From positions 1-7,214 of the forward strand of contig CALDLZ010000080.1 in assembly GCA_937915335.1 (NCBI GenBank): a stretch of DNA of 7,214 nt. Direction: 5' to 3'. Positions 1 to 5,647 of this stretch are shown here, piece after piece. This DNA is from an uncultured Faecalibacterium sp. (lineage in GTDB: Bacteria; Bacillota; Clostridia; Oscillospirales; Ruminococcaceae). Position 1 is the stretch's first letter. Every line of letters begins with the position of its first letter. Under the pieces are notes generated by a model. It was not told the DNA's origin. It saw only the letters and a program-made list of their open reading frames with translations, and ran no database searches. The position numbers and the translations under genes are program-made.

Positions 1-939
1 ACCTTTACCGACCCTGTGGGCCTGATGGAGAACATTTGTGGCGTGACCCGCCATCTACGGGCAAAAATTCTTGCCGAGGGTGGCGACCCAACACGGGAAA
101 CGCTGAATGTCATCCCCACGCTGTCCGGCGCGGCATGCTATCTGGATGCAGACGGCGGCGCATGGCGTGCCTATGACTTTGTAGAAGATACGATTTGTTT
201 GCAGCAGGTCAGCAGCGAAGCCAACTTCCGCACAGTTGCCGAAACGTTGGGCAAATTTCAGAACCAGCTGGCAGATTACCCGGCTTCCACTCTCCACGAA
301 ACGATTGCCCGTTTCCACGACACCCCCAACCGCTATGCAAATTTTGAAAAAGCCCTCGCCGCAGATGTGCTGGGTCGGGCCAAAAACATTGCGCCGGAAA
401 TGGAGTTCATCCATGCACGGAAAAAAGACTGCCATGTCTTGCTCGACCAGCTTGCCACCGGGGAAATTCCTCTGCGCGTCACCCATAACGATACCAAAAT
501 CAACAATGTTCTGATCGACGCCGCCACCGGAAAAGGCATCTGCGTCATTGACCTCGACACCGTGATGCCGGGACTCTCGGCCTACGATTTCGGTGATTCC
601 ATCCGCACCGGGGCAAACGACTGCGCCGAGGACGAACCCGACCAGAGCAAAGTCCATTTTGACCTGCATCTGTACGAAGTGTTTGCCAAAGGGTATCTCT
701 CCACTGCCGGGGCATCCATGAGTAGGGCAGAAAAAAGGAGTCTTGCATGGGGTGCAAGACTTATGACGCTGGAATGCGGCATCCGTTTTCTGACTGACTA
801 TCTGGAGGGCGACCATTATTTCCACATTGCCCATCCAAATCACAACCTTGACCGCGCCCGTACCCAGTTCACACTGGTGCGGCAGATGGAAGAGTTTTTC
901 GATCAGATGCTGGAAATTGTCTGCCCGGACAATCACTGA
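1..939 (+). CDS. N-acetylhexosamine 1-kinase-like phosphotransferase (APH fold), 5'-truncated by window edge
   Basis: The product belongs to the aminoglycoside phosphotransferase/choline kinase-fold family and most resembles N-acetylhexosamine 1-kinase (NahK), which uses ATP to make GlcNAc-1-P or GalNAc-1-P in the lacto-N-biose/galacto-N-biose pathway. The frame is open from base 1, reading T-F-T-D-P-V-G-L-M-E-N. The GTG at 16 is therefore an internal Val codon and not a start. About 312 residues are present. NahK proteins are about 360, so some 50 N-terminal residues (nucleotide-binding lobe) lie outside. Visible motifs are the catalytic loop VTHNDTKINNVL (catalytic Asp codon at 490-492), the metal-binding motif CVIDLDTVMPG (about 541-573), and then DFGDSIR, all hallmarks of this subfamily. 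The protein looks soluble. It converges on a LysR remnant and ends in its own terminator. Family assignment is firm. The exact sugar is inferred, and another hexosamine or sugar kinase is possible. Confidence 0.85.
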   Translation, partial: TFTDPVGLMENICGVTRHLRAKILAEGGDPTRETLNVIPTLSGAACYLDADGGAWRAYDFVEDTICLQQVSSEANFRTVAETLGKFQNQLADYPASTLHETIARFHDTPNRYANFEKALAADVLGRAKNIAPEMEFIHARKKDCHVLLDQLATGEIPLRVTHNDTKINNVLIDAATGKGICVIDLDTVMPGLSAYDFGDSIRTGANDCAEDEPDQSKVHFDLHLYEVFAKGYLSTAGASMSRAEKRSLAWGARLMTLECGIRFLTDYLEGDHYFHIAHPNHNLDRARTQFTLVRQMEEFFDQMLEIVCPDNH

Positions 940-968
940 TTCTGCCATCTCCTCCATTCGGATACAGC

Positions 969-1016
969 AAGAAGCATGGACGCTCTCCTTTTCAGGGGCG
1001 TCCATGCTTCTTTTTT
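969..1016 (+). terminator. Rho-independent terminator of the kinase gene
   Basis: A perfect 15-bp stem pairs 969-983 (AAGAAGCATGGACGC) with 998-1012, followed by a run of T to 1016. It lies about 30 bases after the kinase stop. Pairing continues into the loop with G-U wobbles (984-997, 986-995) that form only in plus-strand RNA. The opposite side has no equally good U-tract, so plus-strand use is favoured. The last codons of the convergent LysR frame are encoded inside this hairpin. Confidence 0.88.
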
Positions 1017-1465
1017 ATAGTGTGTTTGTTTTGCAGATATTTCAGCAGCGTCTGGCTCACCACCGAGCTGGCCGTCTTGGAAAACGCCAGCCCCAGCGTC
1101 CGGCAGCAGGCAGGTTCCAATGGGCGGGATACCACGCCCGGACAGCCGAAGGCCTGCATCACCAGCTCCTGCGAGATGGTCACACCCAGCCCACTGCGCA
1201 CGAACGCCATAATGAGGGTATCGTCCCGGAAGCTGTAGGAAATATTGGGCTTCACCGGACACTTGAGCATCAGGTGCTGGATGTCGTTGTCGCAGCCGGG
1301 CGTTTCAATGATAAGCGGATACTGGAACAGCTGCGGCAGGGTCACGCTGGGCTTTGACGCCAGCTGGTGCCCCTCCGGGAACACAGCATACAGCGGGTCG
1401 TCCCGGAGCGGGTAGAATTTCAGGTCGTTCGCCACAATGGACGAGAGAAAACCGCATAAAAACAC
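992..1465 (-). pseudogene. LysR-type transcriptional regulator, C-terminal remnant (no DNA-binding domain)
   Basis: The translation (about 157 residues) matches the latter part of a LysR substrate-binding (PBP2-like) domain. It reads GFLSSIVANDL, then LRDDPLYAVFPEGHQLA, the inter-subdomain crossover, and the typical late segment FVRSGLGVTISQEL, ending LGLAFSKTASSVVSQTLLKYL. Intact LysR proteins are about 290-310 residues with an N-terminal winged helix-turn-helix. Here that domain and the first part of the effector domain are absent. Family-like sequence begins at about base 1453. The only possible start is a GTG at 1463-1465 with no convincing ribosome-binding site, and an in-frame TGA lies just upstream (1472-1474). 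It sits about 20 bases beyond the terminator of the glycosidase operon, so the gene was probably cut when that operon arrived or was rearranged. A lone effector domain could not bind DNA; I infer it is non-functional. What the intact regulator controlled cannot be told. Confidence 0.8.
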
Positions 1466-1482
1466 CTGTTTTCAAAACGCAC

Positions 1483-1523
1483 AAAATCCGAACCGGCTCC
1501 TTGCGGATATCGGTTCGGATTTT
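1483..1523 (-). terminator. Terminator of the GH31-GH42-GH94 operon
   Basis: A perfect 13-bp inverted repeat pairs 1483-1495 (AAAATCCGAACCG) with 1511-1523, with a 15-base loop. It begins 13 bases after the cellobiose phosphorylase stop codon. Read on the minus strand, the stem ends in TTTT, followed by GTGCGTTTT. Because A-runs and T-runs flank both sides, it may also stop plus-strand transcription. The LysR remnant starts immediately beyond it. Confidence 0.82.
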
Positions 1524-1535
1524 CTCATTCTCTGT

Positions 1536-2933
1536 TTAGATGCCCAGAACACCCCGGACTTCTACCTGTTCCCCGGCCTTAGCCAGCGGCAAGACATTGC
1601 CCTGAATCGGCTTTCCGTTCACAGTGACAGATTTCACACCCTTTTCCACATGGGCAGAGTTATCCACCATGATATGATACGTTGCACCACGGAATACACG
1701 GGTCAATTCAAAGCCGTCCAGTTCATGCGGGATGCACGGATCAATGCGCAGTCCCTTGAGCGTAGGTTGGACACCAAGGATATATTGGCTCACATTGACA
1801 AACGTCCAGGCCGCTGTACCGGTCAGCCAGCTGTTTTTACCCTCGCCGTGGGTCGGGGCATCCTTACCGGCTACCATCTGGCTGTACACATACGGCTCGG
1901 TGCGGTGGATTTCCGAGATGTTTTCGATATAGGCCGGGCAGGTCTTTTTGTAAATTTCAAACGCCCGGTCGCCGTGGCCTACCACGGTTTCCGCGCAGGA
2001 CACCCACGGGTTATTGTGGCAGAAGATTCCGGCATTCTCCTTATATCCCGGAGGATAGCTGGTGATCTCGCCCAGCTCTTCGTGATAGCGGGTATAGGCG
2101 GGCTGCAGCAGCACAATGCCGTACTTCGTATCCAGTTTTTCCTTCACACTGGCAAGGGCTTTCACGGCTTCTCCGCTTTCCACACCAACGCCCGCCATGA
2201 CGCACATGCCCTGCGGCTCAATGTAGATCTGGCCCTCTTCGTTTTTCTTGCTGCCCACCGGGTTGCCAAAGGCATCGTAAGCACGGCGGAACCATGCACC
2301 GTCCCAGCCGGGGCCGAGAATTACCCTGCTCATCTCCTGGGCGGCGTTGCGGGCTTCAATGGCTTCGTTTGCGCGGTGCGTGGCATCGCAGAGGTCGGCA
2401 TACTCGTTTGCGTATTTGACGAACATGCCGCCGATGAACACGCTCTCGGCTACGGGGCCTTCACTGGGGCCGCTGGTCTGGAAACTCTCGCCCGGTGTTT
2501 TGCTGAAGCAGTTCAGGTTCAAGCAGTCGTTCCAGTCGGCGCGGCCAATGAGCGGCAGGCCGTGCGGGCCGCGATGGTTCAGCGTATACTGGTAGCTGCG
2601 GCGCAGGTGCTCCATGAGCGGCTGTGCCAGCTTGTGGTCGTTGTTGAAATCCACCTGCTCATCCAGAATGGAGAGGTCTCCCGTCTCACGGACGTAGGCA
2701 CTGACCGCGGCAATGAGCCACAGCGGATCATCGTTGAATCCTGCACCGATATCCATATTGCCTTTTTTCGTAAGCGGCTGATACTGGTGGTAAGCATTGC
2801 CGTCCTCAAACTGGGTAGCGGCGATATCCAGGATGCGTTCCCGTGCACGGGCCGGAATGAGGTGGACAAAACCCAGCAGATCCTGGCAGGAGTCGCGGAA
2901 GCCCATGCCGCGGCCGGTACCGCTTTGGTGCAC
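1536..2933 (-). CDS. Cellobiose phosphorylase, catalytic (alpha/alpha)6-barrel fragment
   Basis: This 465-residue open frame carries nearly all of the GH94 catalytic domain and the C-terminal beta-sheet region. [12 protein letters not shown] (residues 4-15) supplies the Arg and Asp equivalent to R362 and D368 of Cellvibrio gilvus cellobiose phosphorylase. [10 protein letters not shown] (130-139) holds the general-acid Asp of the WND motif (D136, equivalent to D490). The R-to-D distance is 128 residues in both, so the alignment is collinear here. HNNP (306-309) and TGTAAW (371-376) correspond to the phosphate-binding region. The first possible start is GTG at 2931-2933, inside the junction zone. 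A chance GGAG (2942-2945) lies 8 bases before it, so separate translation is conceivable. Without the N-terminal sandwich and linker, activity is doubtful. I read it as the 3' part of one broken gene. Confidence 0.75.
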   Translation of the reverse strand: MHQSGTGRGMGFRDSCQDLLGFVHLIPARARERILDIAATQFEDGNAYHQYQPLTKKGNMDIGAGFNDDPLWLIAAVSAYVRETGDLSILDEQVDFNNDHKLAQPLMEHLRRSYQYTLNHRGPHGLPLIGRADWNDCLNLNCFSKTPGESFQTSGPSEGPVAESVFIGGMFVKYANEYADLCDATHRANEAIEARNAAQEMSRVILGPGWDGAWFRRAYDAFGNPVGSKKNEEGQIYIEPQGMCVMAGVGVESGEAVKALASVKEKLDTKYGIVLLQPAYTRYHEELGEITSYPPGYKENAGIFCHNNPWVSCAETVVGHGDRAFEIYKKTCPAYIENISEIHRTEPYVYSQMVAGKDAPTHGEGKNSWLTGTAAWTFVNVSQYILGVQPTLKGLRIDPCIPHELDGFELTRVFRGATYHIMVDNSAHVEKGVKSVTVNGKPIQGNVLPLAKAGEQVEVRGVLGI

Positions 2934-3619
2934 TGGTCGTTCTCCACTACTTCCGGGTTTGCATTGCTGCGGTAGACTCCCAGAAAAGCATCCCGGCCGG
3001 TATCAAAACCATCCAGCGGTGCATTGACTGTAAAGAACGCATAGTGGTCGCGGCGCTCGCGGTATTCAGTCTTGTGGTAGATGGTGCTGCCCTCAATTTC
3101 CACTTCACCGGTGGAGAAATTGCGCTGGAAATTCGTGGAGTCATCTACGGCGTTCCACAGACAGAATTCCAGATAACTGAACACCGTGAACTGTTTTTCC
3201 ACATCGGTTGCATTGGTCAGGGTCAGGCGGTCCACCTCGCAGTTGTCGCCTACCGGCACAAAGAGCTCCACATCAGCATGTAAGCCGTTTTTCGCACCAT
3301 GGATGACCGTATAGCCCATGCCGTGACGGCAGGAATATTCGTCCAGTTTCGTCTGGGTGGGCTGCCAGCCTGGATTCCAGACGGTATTGCCATCCTTGAT
3401 GTAAAAATAGCGGCCATTGGAATCCGTTGGGATATTATTGTAGCGGTAACGGGTGATGCGACGGAGCTTGGCATCTTTGTAGAAGCTGTAACCGCCTGCC
3501 GTGTTGGAGATCAGGCTGAAAAAGGCTTCACTGCCCAGATAATTGATCCACGGCAGCGGCGTTTTGGGATCGGTGATAACGTACTCGCGGTGTGCGTCAT
3601 CGAAATGTCCGAATTGCAT
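2579..3619 (-). CDS. Cellobiose phosphorylase, N-terminal fragment with out-of-frame tail
   Basis: The ATG at 3617-3619 is well supported: it starts the conserved MQFGHFDD segment, and GGAG (3627-3630) lies 7 bases upstream. Residues 1 to about 230 are genuine GH94 N-terminal beta-sandwich, with conserved blocks such as [19 protein letters not shown] (about 36-54), [17 protein letters not shown] (61-77), [15 protein letters not shown] (163-177) and [16 protein letters not shown] (181-196). After about residue 230 (base 2930) the reading is the wrong frame of the same gene's catalytic half. It gives a Ser/Arg/Thr-rich, non-homologous tail of about 115 residues before stopping at 2579. No catalytic residue is included, so this product should be inactive. 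Confidence 0.75.
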   Translation of the reverse strand: MQFGHFDDAHREYVITDPKTPLPWINYLGSEAFFSLISNTAGGYSFYKDAKLRRITRYRYNNIPTDSNGRYFYIKDGNTVWNPGWQPTQTKLDEYSCRHGMGYTVIHGAKNGLHADVELFVPVGDNCEVDRLTLTNATDVEKQFTVFSYLEFCLWNAVDDSTNFQRNFSTGEVEIEGSTIYHKTEYRERRDHYAFFTVNAPLDGFDTGRDAFLGVYRSNANPEVVENDQCTKAVPAAAWASATPARICWVLSTSFRPVHGNASWISPLPSLRTAMLTTSISRLRKKAIWISVQDSTMIRCGSLPRSVPTSVRRETSPFWMSRWISTTTTSWHSRSWSTCAAATSIR

Positions 3620-3626
3620 AGAAGCA

Positions 3627-3630
3627 CTCC
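3627..3630 (-). promoter_or_regulatory. Ribosome-binding site of the cellobiose phosphorylase gene
   Basis: The minus strand reads AAAAGGAGTGCTTCT before the ATG at 3619. The GGAG core is 7 bases upstream, which fixes the start at the conserved MQFGHFDD N-terminus. Confidence 0.75.
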
Positions 3631-3642
3631 TTTTGATAAAGC

Positions 3643-3673
3643 AGCAATTGGCCCCACAACGGAGCCAATTGCT
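3643..3673 (-). other. Intercistronic hairpin between GH42 and GH94
   Basis: Minus-strand RNA from 3673 to 3643 can form a 13-bp stem (AGCAATTGGCTCC with GGGGCCAATTGCT, one U-G pair) around a 5-base loop. In plus-strand RNA the same position would be a C-A mismatch, so the pairing suits minus-strand RNA. The hairpin lies 10 bases after the GH42 stop and 12 bases before the GH94 ribosome-binding site. The sequence after it on the minus strand (GCTTTATC) is a poor U-tract. It may act as a leaky terminator, an RNA-processing or stabilising element. Lowered expression of the last gene relative to GH42 is an inference. The inner CAATTG palindrome could alternatively be a protein site, but nothing else supports that. 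Confidence 0.6.
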
Positions 3674-3682
3674 TTTCTGTTA

Positions 3683-5635
3683 TTATATGCGGTCGATTTT
3701 CATTTCGCAGGGAGCCAGCGTGATGCTTTCACCGGCCAGCACAAAGCTCTGTATTTGGGCCGTTTCATTGAAAAGGAACCGGCCCTTCACGCTGCCATCT
3801 GCACTCTCGCGGGTGGTGCACTGCACGCCCTCTGGCAGAGTATCCCAATACTTTACCTGCTGGCTGTCCAGCGCGGCCTTTGCAAGTTTGCGCAGAAGCG
3901 GCTTTTTGCCGCAAACACCCGCGCTGAGCACCGTGCCGCTGCAAAACGTATTCTCTACAATAGCGGGCTTCCCTGCATAGAACTCGGTGGTGTACGCCGC
4001 CAGCGCTCTGCCGGTGGTGGGGCGCAGCACATCGCACCAGACGGTGGCGGTCAGGTTCTCCCCTGCCCAGTCGATGCCCACATCCCGTTTTCCGATGGGG
4101 TCATATTCCTCCACCGTGCAGCCCGCCAGCTCGGCAAAGGCACCGGGCAGCGGAGCAAGCAGACAGCCGTTGTCCTCGTCCTTCACGCCGGTGCGCGGGG
4201 TGAGGATGACCGTGCCGCCGTTCATCACGAAGGATGTAATATTCTGCACAGTGACCGGATTCGTGACAAAATGGCTGGGCACCACCACGACCTTATAACC
4301 CGAAAGGTCGGCTGTTTCATGGATGATATCGGTGTTCACGCCAAGACCGCCAAAGGCATTCTGCCAGCGTTTGAGCTGTTCCCAGTAGTCAAAGCCTTCG
4401 CTCTGGGTCTGAATGGAAAAAGCGTCCATCTGGGTGGCACCATACAGGATGGCCACCGGGCTTTTGACCACGGTGCCGTCCAGCCAGTCGAGGCTTTGCA
4501 GCCGCTTGCAGAAATGCGCGAATTCCTCAAACCTCCGGCCCGGCACGCCGCTGTGGTCGATCAGGCCCTGGCAGAAGGTCTCCGCGCCCTTGATGGCCGC
4601 GTGCCAGCGCCAGTACAGCACCATGTCGGCTCCGTGCGCGATGCACTGCAATCCGTAACCTTCGATCTGACCGGGGCGCGGCATCGGCTTCATGGCACTC
4701 CAGCAGCCGAACGGGCCGCTGAGCTGTTCCATGATCCAGAAGTTTTTCCGCTTGACCCCGCGCATCAGGTCAAGTGCGGCGGCAGTGGTGTAGACTGCTT
4801 CCGGGTCGTCCGGGTAAATGGTTTCCGGGTAATTGTCGTAGGCGGCAACATCCAGAGCCACATAACTCTGATGGAAGTCCATTGAATGCTGTGCAAAGCA
4901 GGCATTGGTCGTGATGGGGATTTTCTTCGGCACAGCCTTGCGCAACTCGTCGATTTCAAACTGGATATAGCCTGTCGTGGACTGCTCCGCCCAGCGGTGG
5001 AAATCCAGCAGATAGCCGGGGTTATACCAGTTATAGCTGTACAACTGTCCCACCGGCGGGGTGATCTGTTCCCAATCGCTGATCTCGCCGCTCCACACAT
5101 CGGCACCCCAAGCATGGTTCAGGGCTTCCAGACTGCCGTGCCGGGCTTTGAGATACTCCCGAAATTTTGCCGCACACACCGGGCAGCAGCAGTGGTTGGC
5201 ACCCAGTTCGTTGTCAATTTGCCATGCAATGACGTGCAGATTTTTCGCGTACCGCTTGGTCATCTCGCCGATGATGCGGGCCGCATACTTGCGGAACAGC
5301 GGGCTTTCCATACAGCGGTGGCCGCGTAGACCGGTGGCGGTGCGGGTACCGTCCCGCTCGACCGAAAGCGTTTCCGGGTAATTGCGGTAGAGCCAGAGCG
5401 GTGCGCAGTTTGTGGGGGTGCCAAGGATGATCTCAATGCCCGCATCCCCCAGCATTTTGATGATATCGTCCAGCCAGCCGAAGTCAAAGTTTCCTTCGAT
5501 GGGTTCCATCAGGCCCCACGCAAACTCGGCAATGCGCACGGTGGTCACGCCCGTCTGCTTCATCAGGGCAATGTCCTTTGCCCAGGACGAGCGATCCCAG
5601 TGTTCGGGGTAATAATCAACACCAATACGGATCAT
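3683..5635 (-). CDS. GH42 beta-galactosidase
   Basis: The enzyme is a retaining exo-beta-galactosidase of family GH42 (EC 3.2.1.23), 650 residues, slightly short of the usual 650-700 range but with all expected domains. The start MIRIGVDYYPEHWD is the family's standard N-terminus. The TIM barrel spans about residues 1-385. The acid/base is E143 in AWQIDNELG, and the nucleophile is E303 in FWIMEQLSGP. C108 together with C149/C150/C151 and C154 (NHCCCPVC) matches the structural zinc-binding cysteines known in the family. A Rossmann-like trimerisation domain follows (about 390-590, including VVVVPSHFV and NGGTVILTPRTG), then a small C-terminal beta-domain. No signal peptide is visible, so it is cytoplasmic and acts on imported oligosaccharides. 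It begins only 9 bases after the GH31 stop and is followed by GH94. This context suggests galactose-capped xyloglucan oligosaccharides as substrate. Lactose-type or plant galacto-oligosaccharides remain possible. Confidence 0.93.
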   Translation of the reverse strand: MIRIGVDYYPEHWDRSSWAKDIALMKQTGVTTVRIAEFAWGLMEPIEGNFDFGWLDDIIKMLGDAGIEIILGTPTNCAPLWLYRNYPETLSVERDGTRTATGLRGHRCMESPLFRKYAARIIGEMTKRYAKNLHVIAWQIDNELGANHCCCPVCAAKFREYLKARHGSLEALNHAWGADVWSGEISDWEQITPPVGQLYSYNWYNPGYLLDFHRWAEQSTTGYIQFEIDELRKAVPKKIPITTNACFAQHSMDFHQSYVALDVAAYDNYPETIYPDDPEAVYTTAAALDLMRGVKRKNFWIMEQLSGPFGCWSAMKPMPRPGQIEGYGLQCIAHGADMVLYWRWHAAIKGAETFCQGLIDHSGVPGRRFEEFAHFCKRLQSLDWLDGTVVKSPVAILYGATQMDAFSIQTQSEGFDYWEQLKRWQNAFGGLGVNTDIIHETADLSGYKVVVVPSHFVTNPVTVQNITSFVMNGGTVILTPRTGVKDEDNGCLLAPLPGAFAELAGCTVEEYDPIGKRDVGIDWAGENLTATVWCDVLRPTTGRALAAYTTEFYAGKPAIVENTFCSGTVLSAGVCGKKPLLRKLAKAALDSQQVKYWDTLPEGVQCTTRESADGSVKGRFLFNETAQIQSFVLAGESITLAPCEMKIDRI

Positions 5636-5640
5636 AGATT

Positions 5641-5647
5641 CTCCTTA
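5641..5647 (-). promoter_or_regulatory. GH42 ribosome-binding site overlapping the GH31 stop codon
   Basis: The minus strand reads TAAGGAG, where TAA is the stop of the alpha-xylosidase and AAGGAG is the ribosome-binding site of the beta-galactosidase, 5 bases before its ATG at 5635. The overlap implies one transcript and translational coupling between the two enzymes. Confidence 0.8.

Larger units (their letters stand above)
1536..3619 (-). pseudogene. Cellobiose phosphorylase (GH94) gene, broken by a frame-changing internal deletion
   Basis: The enzyme family carries out reversible phosphorolysis: cellobiose + phosphate gives alpha-glucose 1-phosphate + glucose (EC 2.4.1.20), in the cytoplasm. 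Both ends are intact and highly characteristic. The N-terminus begins [16 protein letters not shown] and runs through the beta-sandwich. The C-terminus carries the (alpha/alpha)6 barrel and ends after [17 protein letters not shown]. The middle is missing. The N-terminal reading leaves the family pattern after VVENDQC near base 2930, and the family pattern resumes at [12 protein letters not shown] (about 2924) in another frame. The joined length is about 690 residues, against roughly 810-820 for the family, so some 120 codons are gone. The frame change means the lost length is a multiple of three plus one. The lost part should be the end of the beta-sandwich, the linker helices and the start of the barrel. 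It is last in the operon, 63 bases after GH42. The family call is very secure. Whether the deletion is biological or an assembly error cannot be told here. Confidence 0.88.

Noticed and set aside
16..18. GTG as the start of the kinase
   Set aside because: The frame is open to base 1 and the residues before it (T-F-T-D-P) fit the family, so the gene is cut by the window edge.
55..1005. Minus-strand open frame of 316 codons opposite the kinase gene
   Set aside because: The plus-strand frame has catalytic motifs of a known kinase family. The antisense translation is Cys/Val/Gly-rich with no motif.
940..1536. Insertion sequence or transposase remnant around the LysR breakpoint
   Set aside because: Both inverted repeats in this stretch behave as terminators. 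No transposase-like frame or target-site duplication is visible.
1437..2975. Plus-strand open frame of 512 codons opposite the GH94 gene
   Set aside because: It is antisense to a clear GH94 catalytic domain, has no recognisable domain, and runs through the operon terminator. Its length reflects codon composition of the opposite strand.
3299..4885. Plus-strand open frame of 528 codons opposite GH94 and GH42
   Set aside because: It is antisense to two recognisable enzymes, crosses the intergenic hairpin, and shows no family resemblance or ribosome-binding site.
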